Shown here: positions 52,817 to 61,743 of the stretch, piece by piece
Layout: each line of letters opens with the position of its first letter
How positions within the stretch are numbered: position 1 is the stretch's first letter
Notes under the pieces: generated by a model
Database searches by the model: none
What the model was told of the DNA's origin: nothing
Seen by the model: the letters and a program-made list of their open reading frames with translations, nothing else
NCBI RefSeq assembly: GCF_022348085.1
Contig: NZ_JAKRFN010000012.1
Location: forward strand, 1 to 64,000
DNA: 64,000 bases
Origin: Mycobacterium sp. PSTR-4-N
GTDB lineage: Bacteria; Actinomycetota; Actinomycetes; Mycobacteriales; Mycobacteriaceae
Direction of reading: 5' to 3'
Made by a program: the position numbers and the translations under genes

Positions 52817-53587
52817 ATGAGCCCGCTGTGGGTCGGCACCAGCTGGAAGATGAACAAGGGTCTCGCCGAGGCCCGTCGGTACGCGCGGGGTCTGGCCGAC
52901 CATGTCGCACAGACCCGTCTTCGTGGGGTGCAGCCGTTCATCATTCCGTCCTTCACCGCACTGGCAGCCACGCGTGAGGAGCTGGGGCCCGACTCCGCGG
53001 TGTTGCTCGGCGCGCAGAACGCGCACTGGGAGGATCGGGGAGCGTGGACGGGGGAGGTCTCCGTCGTGCAGGCCAAGGACGCTGGCGCGCAACTCGTCGA
53101 GATCGGCCATTCCGAGCGCCGCGAGCACTTCGGCGAAACCGTCGAAACGACGCGGCTCAAGGTGGCGGCGGCGCTCGCCCACGGCCTCGTCCCGCTGCTG
53201 TGCATCGGGGAGAGCGCGCAGATCAAACACGCCGGCGAAACCTCCCAGTACATCCTGGGTCAGGCCGCCGGTGCACTCGACGGTCTGACCGCCGACCAGA
53301 TGCGCGCCGTTCTCATTGCCTACGAACCCATTTGGGCAATCGGCGACGGCGGTCGCCCCGCCACCGTGGATGAGCTACGCCAGCCGTTCGCCGACCTGAA
53401 CGAGGTCTACGGCGGCCGAGTCAGGGGGCTGCTCTACGGCGGCTCGGTGAATCTCGACAACGCCGAAGACCTGCTGAGCATCGATTCGGTGACCGGGCTG
53501 TTCATCGGCCGGGCGGCCTGGGAGCTGCCCGGTTTCCTGCAGCTCCTCGATACCGCCGCGGCACACCCGAAGGCGACCGGCTGTTGA
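52817..53587 (+). CDS. lerI: triosephosphate-isomerase-like protein, probable erythrulose-phosphate isomerase
   Basis: 256 residues with an intact TIM active site: the Lys in TSWKMNKG near residue 10, His in EIGHSERRE, Glu in AYEPIWAIGDG and the phosphate loop LLYGGSVN. It is probably not the glycolytic enzyme, because it is clustered with a DhaKL-type kinase and an RpiB-like gene; TIM-like homologues in tetritol clusters isomerise L-erythrulose 1-phosphate to D-erythrulose 4-phosphate. Start ATG 52817, 14 bases after the previous stop. It is convergent with the flavoprotein gene. The symbol is by context. Confidence 0.85.
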   Translation: MSPLWVGTSWKMNKGLAEARRYARGLADHVAQTRLRGVQPFIIPSFTALAATREELGPDSAVLLGAQNAHWEDRGAWTGEVSVVQAKDAGAQLVEIGHSERREHFGETVETTRLKVAAALAHGLVPLLCIGESAQIKHAGETSQYILGQAAGALDGLTADQMRAVLIAYEPIWAIGDGGRPATVDELRQPFADLNEVYGGRVRGLLYGGSVNLDNAEDLLSIDSVTGLFIGRAAWELPGFLQLLDTAAAHPKATGC

Positions 53588-53604
53588 GGCGCGGCACTCT
53601 GCGC

Positions 53605-55077
53605 TCATCGTCCCGGTGAGGCGGGCAGCGGTCCGCAGCGCAGATCGAAGCGTTCCCGCAACGTATCCAAGGTTCGGCGGGCGCTGGCGCGGTCGCGCCG
53701 GTGCCGGAGCAGGAAGGTCAGGGACCCCCGCACCTGACGGGTCAGGGGGTACCACGAGTCGACATTGGATCCGCACCCCAGGAACACCGACTTCGGCAGA
53801 CGCTCGAACATGACGCTGAGGTTGTGCTGCGACAGGCACAGAATCCCGAACGGTAGGACGACTTTCGACTTTGCGCGCAGGTCGATGGCGTCCATCTCGT
53901 ACAACGGCGCGTCGGCCAACTGGTCGCGGTAGAGCATGTGCGTCATGAAGTACGCCATGAACGACGTCAGATGCATTGTCGCCGAACGGGGTTGAATCGA
54001 GAGCACCGATCCGCCGGACGACAGGTACGGCTGGTAGGGCCCAGCATCGCGCAGGACGTACCCCGTGCAGTTGATGATCCAGCTACCGGGCTCGACCATG
54101 CGGCTCCGCCCGCTTGCGAACGTCATCACCGGACCGTCGGCCCCGTCGATCACGTCGGTGAAGCGGTCCATCACGACCTCGCGCAGACCGGCGGCGATGG
54201 CCCGGCTCTCGTCAGCAGACATGATGCCCAACACGTAGGTGTCGGCGCGCTCGGTGGGCCAGACGCCGTAGGTGTCACGGAACCAGCGGTTGGCCTCGTC
54301 TTCGTTGGTGCCGTCGAAACGGCTGAGCATCTGCGCTCCCGAGACGCTCGCCGGGGTTCCCGTCCACCACCGCCGGCGTCCCCTCGGGAACGTCTCGTCG
54401 CGGCTGAGGAAGTAGGTCCCCGATCCGGCGACCATCGACACCTCTCGATGTGGGTCGGCGGCGATGAGCGCGTGGGCGGTGTCCATTCCCGTCTTGCCGC
54501 CGCCGATCACCCAGACCGGTGCACCGTCGGAGGCGATCTCATCGACGTCGCAGAAGTTCGGCGACACCGAGCGCACCTGGTGGGACCGGACGGGCAGCGG
54601 GCCGTTCGGGGTCACGGCGAAGCCGGCCGCGTTGATGAGCCGTGGGGTGGTGATAGCGCGGGTGCGGCCATCGGCTGCGCTCACGCGCAGCGTGACGATG
54701 CCGTCGGACTCGGTGACGTCGTCTGATGCCCAGCCGAACATCGTGTCGACGGTGACGCGACGGCGGACGACGTCGAGGCAGTGGGTGAAGTGGTCGAGCA
54801 CTTCGGATCGCGTCGCGAGGTGTCCGCGGTCGTATCCTTGGGTCCACCGGATGTCGCCGGCGGTGAACCACGGGTGTGGTTGGTGCAGACGGACGTACGG
54901 GTAGGTATCGACCCACATGCCGCCGACACGCGGGCGGCGGTCGACGAGGATGACGCGCTGCCCCCGGCCGAGATATTCGGACGCCACCGCAAGCGCGTTC
55001 ATCCCGGCAAGGCCCGCTCCGACGATGCACAGGTCGCAGCTCTCGGTCTCCTCGCTCACCGCCGACTCGTCGGTCAC
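53605..55077 (-). CDS. FAD-dependent NAD(P)-binding oxidoreductase, monooxygenase-like
   Basis: 490 residues. The FAD-binding GAGLAGMNAL loop opens the protein; a second dinucleotide motif VIGGGKTGMDTA marks NAD(P)H binding; RPRVGGMWVDTYPYVRLHQP resembles the linker of flavin monooxygenases. A late segment INCTGYVLRD is like the ATG-type motif of these enzymes. The substrate is unknown. Start GTG 55077. Its C-terminal coding part has a decayed relative at 33735-34030. Confidence 0.82.
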   Translation of the reverse strand: MTDESAVSEETESCDLCIVGAGLAGMNALAVASEYLGRGQRVILVDRRPRVGGMWVDTYPYVRLHQPHPWFTAGDIRWTQGYDRGHLATRSEVLDHFTHCLDVVRRRVTVDTMFGWASDDVTESDGIVTLRVSAADGRTRAITTPRLINAAGFAVTPNGPLPVRSHQVRSVSPNFCDVDEIASDGAPVWVIGGGKTGMDTAHALIAADPHREVSMVAGSGTYFLSRDETFPRGRRRWWTGTPASVSGAQMLSRFDGTNEDEANRWFRDTYGVWPTERADTYVLGIMSADESRAIAAGLREVVMDRFTDVIDGADGPVMTFASGRSRMVEPGSWIINCTGYVLRDAGPYQPYLSSGGSVLSIQPRSATMHLTSFMAYFMTHMLYRDQLADAPLYEMDAIDLRAKSKVVLPFGILCLSQHNLSVMFERLPKSVFLGCGSNVDSWYPLTRQVRGSLTFLLRHRRDRASARRTLDTLRERFDLRCGPLPASPGR

Positions 55078-55138
55078 CGCGCCACCCGCTCTGCTCGTTG
55101 CCTCCCGTGGGAGTGCCCGACATCAGCAAAGCAAAAAC

Positions 55139-55196
55139 CTGGCGTCTAGATGAATGATTAATCGGTGCGGCTATCTCGATTGCCGCAGGACGCCAG
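55139..55196. repeat. nested inverted repeat upstream of the flavoprotein gene
   Basis: CTGGCGTC (55139-55146) pairs with GACGCCAG (55189-55196), and inside them TGCGGC (55166-55171) pairs with GCCGCA (55182-55187). The structure lies about 60 bases before the flavoprotein start and 110 bases after the isomerase stop on the same strand, so it could end the upstream operon or regulate the flavoprotein gene. Confidence 0.4.
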
Positions 55197-55304
55197 CCTC
55201 AGGCCGTCAGCGTTCGCAGTGAGCGGTCGCCGCCGCAACGGCGCAGGCGGCGTCGGACGCCGATGCCCCCGAGCCCTTGAAGGAGTCCGGCGCGACAAGG
55301 ACCT

Positions 55305-56138
55305 TCACTCTGACAGAGCGGGCAGCACCAACTCGCGATACCGCTGCTTCATCGTCTGCACGACCCCGCGCGGATCGGCGGACCACACGTCGGCGTTGAA
55401 GATCTCGACTTCTACGTCACCGCGGTAACCAGCAGCAGACACCATCGCGGTCACCGACGCGAAATCGATGACCCCGTCGCCCATCATGCCGCGCGACATC
55501 AGCGGGTCGGCAGCCATGGGCACCAGCCAGTCGCAGACCTGGTAACTGCTGATGCGCCCCTGTCTTCCGGCTTCAGCGATCTGCTGAGTCAACTCCGGGT
55601 CCCACCACACGTGGAAGGTGTCCACCACGACGCCCACGACATCCGCCGGGTGCGGTGCTGCGAGAGCGAGGGCCTGGGCCAACGTGGAGATCACCGCGCG
55701 ATCGGCGCAGTACATGGGGTGAAGGGGTTCCAGAGCCAGCCGGACCCCGCACGCGGCGGCGTGAGGAGCCAGCGCGCCGATTCGGTCGGCGACCCGTGCG
55801 CGCGCCCCGGGAAGGTCCCGGTCCGGGACGCCGCCGACCACCATGACGAGTTCGGGGGCCCCGAGCGCGGCGGCCTCCTCGATGGCGCGCCGGTTGTCAT
55901 CGAGTGCGCCGTCGTCGAACCCGGTGATGAAACCGCCGCGACACAGACTCGATGCACGAATCCCGTTGTCGGCCAGTGTCTTGGCCGATTCGGCGACACC
56001 GGCCTCGGCGACCCGGTCGCGCCACAACCCGACAGCGGGCAGCCCGGCGGCTGCCGCTCCCTCGACCGCTTCGCGCAGGCTCCACGAGTTCGTGGTCTTG
56101 GTGTTCAACGAGAGCCGGGCGAAGTCCGTGCCGGTCAT
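55305..56138 (-). CDS. sugar-phosphate isomerase/epimerase-like TIM-barrel protein
   Basis: 277 residues of the xylose-isomerase-like family. Metal ligands can be placed in LALEPLHPMY, VVVDTFHVWWD, QVCDWLVP and VEVEIFNADVW. It is distinct from the copy at 48663-49583. The start ATG 56138 overlaps the stop of the DUF993 gene by four bases, and that gene in turn overlaps the dehydrogenase gene, so the three are strictly coupled. Its substrate should be made by those neighbours. Confidence 0.85.
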   Translation of the reverse strand: MTGTDFARLSLNTKTTNSWSLREAVEGAAAAGLPAVGLWRDRVAEAGVAESAKTLADNGIRASSLCRGGFITGFDDGALDDNRRAIEEAAALGAPELVMVVGGVPDRDLPGARARVADRIGALAPHAAACGVRLALEPLHPMYCADRAVISTLAQALALAAPHPADVVGVVVDTFHVWWDPELTQQIAEAGRQGRISSYQVCDWLVPMAADPLMSRGMMGDGVIDFASVTAMVSAAGYRGDVEVEIFNADVWSADPRGVVQTMKQRYRELVLPALSE

Positions 56139-57328
56139 TGGGTAATTCCGTTAAGTTCGAGGAACACGCGCATCCGGTGGGCCGCGCGGTCGGGATCTGC
56201 GAGCAGGCCGGCCCTGTCGGCGAGGACGAAGATCTTCGTCAGGTGCGTCACCGACCGTCCGGAGGCCAGTCCGCCGACGAGCGCGAAACCGGGCTGATGG
56301 CCGTTGAGCCAGGCGAGGAAGGCGATGCCCGTCTTGTAGTAGTAGGTGGGGGCCTCGAAGATGTGCCTGCCGAGTTCCTGTGTCGAATCGAGGATCTCGC
56401 GGGCGAGCACGGGATGACCGGCGTCGATCTCCTGCAGGGCCGTCGACGCGGCGGGATAGATCGCTGCGAAGATGCCGAGCAGGGCGTCGGAGTGTCCGTG
56501 CTCGTCGCCCATGATCAACTCGGGATAGTTGAAGTCGTCGCCCGTGTACAGCCGGACTCCCGCCGGCAGTGCCCGACGCAGCGCGACCTCGCGCCCGGCG
56601 TCCAGCAGGGACACCTTGACGCCGTCGACCTTGTCCGCGTTCTCCTCGATGAGGCGCACGAATGTGGCAGTGGCCGAATCGATGTCGGCGCTTCCCCAGT
56701 ATCCGCGCAGCGCCGGGTCGAACATCTCGCCCAGCCAGTGCAGGATCACCGGGCGCTCCACTTCCGACAGCAGCGTCCGGTACACCGAGAGATAATCGTC
56801 GGCTGAGGTGGCCACGGCCGCGAGCGCGCGTGACGCCATCACGACCACCTGCGCACCCGCTTCGCCGATGGTGGCGATCTGCTCGCGGTAGGCGTCGGTC
56901 ACCGTGGCCAGACCCGCCGTCCCCGAGCGGATGTCGGGGAGCTCGAGTTGATCGGTGCCCGCGCCACAGGCTAGCCGGCCTCCGACCGAAGCTGCCTCGA
57001 CCGCGCTCCGGCGGATCAGTTCGGCGGTGGCGGCCCAGCTCATGCCCATGCCGCGTTGCGCCGTGTCCATCGCGTCGGCGACACCGAGGCCGTAGGACCA
57101 CAGCTCATGCCGGTAGGCCAGCGTCGCGTCCCAGTCGAGATCGGCGGGCGCGCCGGGGGTGTTGTCGGCGGTCACCCTTGGCACGACATGTGCTGCGGCG
57201 TAAGCGATCCGCGATGCGATCGGCCGATCGGGCCGTCGCCACGCACCCGGCGAGGACAGCTGGTAGGACCGCACGGCGCCGTCGAGGGGGAGAGCGATGC
57301 GGGCGGTGGTGTCCGCGGTGAGGGTCAC
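56135..57328 (-). CDS. DUF993 family protein, aldolase-like
   Basis: 397 residues. The family (DUF993) is distantly like dihydrodipicolinate synthase: a TIM barrel with a lysine that may form a Schiff base. Strong segments are GMSWAATAELIRRSA, GAGTDQL, VILHWLGEMFDP, VDGVKVSLLD (with the candidate lysine) and LYTGDDFNYPELI. No reaction has been assigned, as far as I know. Start GTG 57328 is chosen because it overlaps the dehydrogenase stop by four bases; the longer upstream frame is a shadow of that gene. Confidence 0.82.
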   Translation of the reverse strand: MTLTADTTARIALPLDGAVRSYQLSSPGAWRRPDRPIASRIAYAAAHVVPRVTADNTPGAPADLDWDATLAYRHELWSYGLGVADAMDTAQRGMGMSWAATAELIRRSAVEAASVGGRLACGAGTDQLELPDIRSGTAGLATVTDAYREQIATIGEAGAQVVVMASRALAAVATSADDYLSVYRTLLSEVERPVILHWLGEMFDPALRGYWGSADIDSATATFVRLIEENADKVDGVKVSLLDAGREVALRRALPAGVRLYTGDDFNYPELIMGDEHGHSDALLGIFAAIYPAASTALQEIDAGHPVLAREILDSTQELGRHIFEAPTYYYKTGIAFLAWLNGHQPGFALVGGLASGRSVTHLTKIFVLADRAGLLADPDRAAHRMRVFLELNGITQ

Positions 57329-58479
57329 AGCACGATCTCCGGAACCTCGAGGCGCACACCGCGTGCGGAACTCTCGAGGCCGAGTTGGGCGAGCTGGACA
57401 CCGCGTGCGGCCGAGAGCAGTCCGAAGCGATGCAACCGCGCGGCGAGCACGTCGCGCAGATACTCCTCCCACTGCAGCTTGAAGCCGTTGTCGAGGTCGG
57501 CGTTGGCCGGCACGTCGAGCCACTGGTCGCGAAACCTCTCGGTGACGGGCAGATCGGGATTCCACACGGGTTTCGGCGTGTGCGCGCGCTGCTGCGCGAC
57601 GCAATTCCGCAGTCCCGCAACGGCCGAACCGTGGGTGCCGTCAATCTGGAACTCGACGAGTTCGTCGCGGTGCACACGCACCGCCCACGACGAGTTGATC
57701 TGCGCGATGACGCCGCCGGCGATCTCGAAGATGCCGTATGCGGCGTCGTCAGCGGTGGCGGCGTACTCCTTGCCTGCCTCGTCCCAGCGTGTCGGGATGT
57801 GGGTGACGGTCTTCGCGGTGACCGCCTCGACCTTGCCCAGCAGACTTTCCATGACGTAGTTCCAGTGGCAGAACATGTCGACGGTGATCCCGCCGCCGTC
57901 CTCGGCGCGGTAGTTCCAGCTCGGCCGCTGCGCCGCCTGACCGTCACCCTCGAACACCCAGTAGCCGAACTCGCCGCGCATCGAGAGGATGCGGCCGAAG
58001 AAGCCCTCGTCGACGAGTCGGCGCAATTTGACCAGGCCGGGCAGGTAGAGCTTGTCGTGGACGACGCCGGCCACGATGCCGGCGTTCTCGGCCATCCGGG
58101 CGAGCTCGATGGCCTCGACCAACGTTTCGGCCGTTGGCTTTTCGGTGTAGACGTGCTTGCCCGCCTTGATCGCGGCGGTCAGTGCCTCGACCCTGCGGGA
58201 CGTCACCTGGGCGTCGAAGTAGACGTCTACGGTGGGATCGGCGATGACCGCGGCGGTGTCGGTGGTCCAGTGCTCGACACCGTGCCGGGCGGCGAGATCG
58301 GCGAGACGGTCGGCGTTACGGCCGACCAGGATCGGCTCGACGGCGACGCGTGAGCCGTCCTCGAGCGCCAAGCCCGAGTCGCGCAACGGCAGGATCGAGC
58401 GCACCAGGTGTTGGCGGTAGCCCATGCGGCCGGTGACGCCGTTCATAGCGATGCGCAGAGTCTTGCGGGCAGTGGTCAT
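57325..58479 (-). CDS. Gfo/Idh/MocA-family NAD(P)-dependent oxidoreductase
   Basis: 384 residues. The Rossmann part begins with MNGVTGRMGYRQHLV, a variant of GxGxxG; the family's EKP motif is present in YTEKPTAETL; the C-terminal beta domain has GGGITVDMFCHWNYV. Such enzymes oxidise sugars, inositols or glycosides, often at C3. It is the first gene of a three-gene coupled operon (dehydrogenase, DUF993, isomerase) that diverges from the LacI gene and is preceded by a perfect 14-bp operator. Start ATG 58479. Confidence 0.88.
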   Translation of the reverse strand: MTTARKTLRIAMNGVTGRMGYRQHLVRSILPLRDSGLALEDGSRVAVEPILVGRNADRLADLAARHGVEHWTTDTAAVIADPTVDVYFDAQVTSRRVEALTAAIKAGKHVYTEKPTAETLVEAIELARMAENAGIVAGVVHDKLYLPGLVKLRRLVDEGFFGRILSMRGEFGYWVFEGDGQAAQRPSWNYRAEDGGGITVDMFCHWNYVMESLLGKVEAVTAKTVTHIPTRWDEAGKEYAATADDAAYGIFEIAGGVIAQINSSWAVRVHRDELVEFQIDGTHGSAVAGLRNCVAQQRAHTPKPVWNPDLPVTERFRDQWLDVPANADLDNGFKLQWEEYLRDVLAARLHRFGLLSAARGVQLAQLGLESSARGVRLEVPEIVL

Positions 58480-58547
58480 GGTGAACGTGCTCCATCGTGG
58501 GGCGCGGCGTCGACGACGCTGCGCGAAAGGGCGGTGGATTGCACTTC

Positions 58548-58561
58548 GGAATGCGCATTCC
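58548..58561. promoter_or_regulatory. LacI-type operator of the dehydrogenase/lacI divergent promoter
   Basis: GGAATGCGCATTCC is a perfect 14-bp palindrome centred on CG, preceded by CTTC. The same sequence with one change (GGAAAGCGCATTCC) and the same CTTC prefix stands before the ABC transporter gene at 59743-59756. Central CG in a perfect dyad is the hallmark of LacI-family operators. Confidence 0.8.
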
Positions 58562-58641
58562 ACGGTAAGCTCACAGCCGCGCGTCGGTCAACCCGTGCGC
58601 CGGAACTTGCCCGTGACGTGGCGATTGAGAAAGGCAAGCGG

Positions 58642-59667
58642 ATGGCGGTCACCCTGCAGGACGTGGCGACCCGTGCGGGCGTGTCCCAGGCGACGGCGTC
58701 CCGGGTGCTCAACGGGTCCGCTCGCGTGCCCGGCGAGGGCGTCGCCGATCGCGTCCGGGCGGCGGCCAGGGAGCTGGGCTACGTGCCGAACGCGCAGGCC
58801 CAGGCGCTGGCGAGAGCGTCGACCGGACTGCTCGGCCTGGTGGTGCACGACATCGCCGACCCGTACTTCTCGTCGATAGCGCGCGGCGTGCAGAACGCCT
58901 CGCGCGCGGCCGGAAAGCAGGTGCTGCTCGCCAGTACCGACCGCGATTACGACATCGAACGCGACGCGGTCAGCACCTTCATTTCGCACCGCGCCGACGC
59001 GATCGTGCTGGCTGGTTCCCGCCAGAGCGGACACCTCGACCGCGACATCGAAACCGAGTTCGGCCGCTACCGGGACAACGGCGGTCGCATCGTCGTCATC
59101 GGTCAGCCGTTGGCCTTCGGCGGTGCTGTCGAACCCGAAAATGCTTTTGCCTCAGCAGAACTCGCTGATCAGCTGGTCGAGTTGGGACACACGCAGTTCG
59201 CCGTGATCGGCGGGCCGGGCAGCATTCGCACCGCGGTGGACCGCCGCAACGGTTTCGTCGACGCCCTGGGGAGGCGAGGCATCACTCCGCTGGTCGAGGT
59301 CTCGGGCGATTTCACCCGCGACGGGGGGCACTCGGCTGCCCGGCGGCTGGCCGCCGCGCTGCAGCTCGGCCCCGCGACCGGCGCCCCGCCGGTGTGCGTC
59401 TTCGCCGTCACCGACGTGATGGCCATCGGTGCGATCGCCGCATGGCGGGAGATGGGCCTGGAAGTCCCGCGCGACGTCTGTATCGCCGGCTTCGACGACA
59501 TCCCCACGCTGCGTGACCATTGGCCGAGTCTTTCGACGGTGGCCCTTCCGCTGGAACGGATCGGGGCACGCGCAGTCGAACTCGCGCTGTGCACCGATCC
59601 GGGCGCCGGCGACCGTCGGGAACGAGTCCCCGGCGAGGTCGTGCTCCGCACCAGCACGCAACTCTGA
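58642..59667 (+). CDS. LacI-family transcriptional repressor
   Basis: 341 residues. HTH: TLQDVATRAGVSQATASRVLNG, followed by the hinge helix region AQALARA; the periplasmic-binding-like effector domain has LLGLVVHDIADPYFSSIARG, DAIVLAGS and VCIAGFDDIPTLRDHWPSLSTV. It probably represses the divergent three-gene operon, itself and the downstream ABC importer through the two GGAA-GCGCATTCC sites. The inducer is unknown. Start ATG 58642 with AAAGG 9 bases upstream. Confidence 0.92.
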   Translation: MAVTLQDVATRAGVSQATASRVLNGSARVPGEGVADRVRAAARELGYVPNAQAQALARASTGLLGLVVHDIADPYFSSIARGVQNASRAAGKQVLLASTDRDYDIERDAVSTFISHRADAIVLAGSRQSGHLDRDIETEFGRYRDNGGRIVVIGQPLAFGGAVEPENAFASAELADQLVELGHTQFAVIGGPGSIRTAVDRRNGFVDALGRRGITPLVEVSGDFTRDGGHSAARRLAAALQLGPATGAPPVCVFAVTDVMAIGAIAAWREMGLEVPRDVCIAGFDDIPTLRDHWPSLSTVALPLERIGARAVELALCTDPGAGDRRERVPGEVVLRTSTQL

Positions 59668-59700
59668 CCTCCACTGACGCCGGGTCGTTGCGCAGCGTCG

Positions 59701-59756
59701 TTGACAGTGTGCGCTGCATCACGTTAGGGTCGGAAGTGCTTCGGAAAGCGCATTCC
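59701..59756 (+). promoter_or_regulatory. sigma-70-like promoter with LacI operator before the ABC transporter genes
   Basis: TTGACA at 59701-59706 and TAGGGT at about 59725-59730 form a -35/-10 pair with an 18-base gap. The operator GGAAAGCGCATTCC sits at 59743-59756, in the transcription start region, where bound LacI would block initiation. The ABC permease start is at 59802. Confidence 0.7.
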
Positions 59757-59801
59757 CATCGGGTGCTCGCCCGCCCGGACCTTCGAATCAAGGATTCATC
59801 C

Positions 59802-60677
59802 ATGGCCGTAACCGCACCCGCGGAATCGCGCCGGGCCACGCGCCCCGCCGCACAGGAAAGGCGCCCGCGGCGATCCCCGCGGACATCGTTGTCGCCGATG
59901 GCCACGCTGTCGAGCATCTGGCGCCCGTCCGCTCTGCTGCTCGCGCTTCTCGTGGCGTGGTGGGCCGTCACCGAGGCCGACCTCGTCGCTCCCTACATCC
60001 TGCCCTCACCCGCCGATACGTGGCAGACCGCCGTGGACAACGCCGCGTACCTCGCCCAGAACACCTGGGTCACCACCTGGGAGACGGTGGTCGGCTTCGC
60101 TATCGCCACTGTGGTCGGTGTCTTCGTCGCGGTCGTGATGGTCTACTCGTCGAACATCGAGAAAACCGTCTATCCGTTGATCCTGTTCGCCCAGGTGATC
60201 CCGAAGATCGCGATCGCGCCGCTGTTCATCGTGTGGCTGGGTTTCGGCACGTCGCCCAAGATCCTGGTCGCCGTCCTGATGGCGTTCTTCCCGATCGTCA
60301 TCTCGGGACTGGCCGGCCTGAGGTCGGTCGATCCGGAGATTCTCGAACTGACGTCGACCATGGGTGCGAGCAAGCTCAAGACCTTCGCCAAGATCCGCCT
60401 CCCCGCATCGCTGCCCCAGTTGATGTCGGGACTGAAAGTCGCCGCCACACTCGCCGTCACCGGTGCTGTCGTCGGTGAGTTCGTCGGCTCCAACGAGGGA
60501 CTCGGCTACGTCATCCTGCAGGCCAACGGAAACGTCGACACCGCAATGCTGTTCGCCGCACTCGTGATCATGTCCGTGCTGGGCATCGCACTCTTCGCCA
60601 TCATCGAGATCGCCGAGAAGCTGCTCATCCCGTGGCACTCGTCGCGCCGCGTCAATTCATCCACCACCCAAGCCTGA
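59802..60677 (+). CDS. ABC transporter permease (SsuC/TauC type)
   Basis: 291 residues with about six helices. The EAA loop that contacts the ATPase is ELTSTMGASKLKTFAKIRLPASLP, near residue 185. N-terminal 30 residues are basic and disordered. Family members form the membrane part of importers for sulfonates, nitrate or pyrimidine/thiamine-precursor-type ligands. Start ATG 59802 follows AAGGA. It is the first gene of a permease, binding protein, ATPase operon. Confidence 0.9.
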   Translation: MAVTAPAESRRATRPAAQERRPRRSPRTSLSPMATLSSIWRPSALLLALLVAWWAVTEADLVAPYILPSPADTWQTAVDNAAYLAQNTWVTTWETVVGFAIATVVGVFVAVVMVYSSNIEKTVYPLILFAQVIPKIAIAPLFIVWLGFGTSPKILVAVLMAFFPIVISGLAGLRSVDPEILELTSTMGASKLKTFAKIRLPASLPQLMSGLKVAATLAVTGAVVGEFVGSNEGLGYVILQANGNVDTAMLFAALVIMSVLGIALFAIIEIAEKLLIPWHSSRRVNSSTTQA

Positions 60678-60697
60678 CCCGGAACCCAGGAGAGACC

Positions 60698-61732
60698 ATG
60701 TCGTTGCACCGACGGGCCGTCGGCATCGCCGCCGCGGCCACCGCCACCCTGCTGACGCTGACCGCCTGCGGCGGCAGTGGCTCCGAGACCTCAACCGCCG
60801 CCGACGGATCGACTTCACCGGCGACACTGATGCTCAACTGGTACCCCTACGGTGAGCACGCGCCGTTCTACTACGGCGTCGAGAAGGGCATCTTCGCCGA
60901 ACATGGAATCAACCTCACGATCGACGCCGGGCAGGGTTCGACCAAGACCGTGCAGGCCGTCGGTTCCCAGCAGGTCGATTTCGGCTGGGCGGACACCCCT
61001 GCGGTACTCAGCAACATCGACAAGGGCGTCAAGGCCAAGAGCATGGGCGTCTTCCTGCAGACGACGCCGTCGGCGGTGCAGGTGTTCGCGGACTCGGGGA
61101 TCGAGACCCCCCAGGATCTCGTCGGCAAGACCATCGCGGTATCCGCCGGTGACGCGCCGACGACGACCTTCCCGATCTACCTCGAGAAGGTCGGTGTGCC
61201 CGAGGACCAGGTCAAGCAGCAGAGTCTCGACGCCGCGGGCAAGATGTCCGCCCTCATGTCCGGCCGAGTCGACGGATTGATCGGCTTCGCCCACGACCAG
61301 GGCCCGACGATCGCGAACAAGAGCGGTCGCGAGATGCGCTACCTCCGGTACAGCGATGCGGGCCTGAACTTCTACAGCAACGGCCTCATCGCCAACACCG
61401 AAACCCTCTCCGACAGGACAGAACTCGCGCAGCAGATGGTCGAAGCCACCAGCGAGGCCTTCGCGGCGGCGATCGCCGACCCCGAGGGCGCCGTGGACGC
61501 CATGGCAGGCAAAGACCCGCAGATGCCGCCGCGCGAGGTGCTGCTCGAGCAGTGGCGTCAGACCATTCCGTTGTTGAGCACCCCGGCGACCGCGGACCAG
61601 GCGCCAGGCGTCAACACCGAAGCAGACTGGAAGTCCACCATCGCCACGCTGAACCAGGCGGGTCTGCTGGAGACGGCCAAGGATCCCAGCGAGTACTGGG
61701 ACGCCTCCATCAGCCCGCGCGGCAACGAGTGA
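60698..61732 (+). CDS. NMT1/THI5-like ABC substrate-binding lipoprotein
   Basis: 344 residues. The signal peptide ends in the lipobox LTAC (cysteine near residue 23), so the protein is lipid-anchored at the outer face of the membrane. The NMT1 fold is shown by LMLNWYPYGEHAPFYYGVEKGIF, VDFGWADTPAV, VQVFADSGIETPQDLVGKTIAV and GLIGFAHDQGP. Ligands of this family are small heterocycles or sulfonates. GGAG lies just before ATG 60698. The ligand is presumably what the LacI-controlled enzymes degrade. Confidence 0.9.
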   Translation: MSLHRRAVGIAAAATATLLTLTACGGSGSETSTAADGSTSPATLMLNWYPYGEHAPFYYGVEKGIFAEHGINLTIDAGQGSTKTVQAVGSQQVDFGWADTPAVLSNIDKGVKAKSMGVFLQTTPSAVQVFADSGIETPQDLVGKTIAVSAGDAPTTTFPIYLEKVGVPEDQVKQQSLDAAGKMSALMSGRVDGLIGFAHDQGPTIANKSGREMRYLRYSDAGLNFYSNGLIANTETLSDRTELAQQMVEATSEAFAAAIADPEGAVDAMAGKDPQMPPREVLLEQWRQTIPLLSTPATADQAPGVNTEADWKSTIATLNQAGLLETAKDPSEYWDASISPRGNE

Positions 61733-61743
61733 GGGGACCGGAG

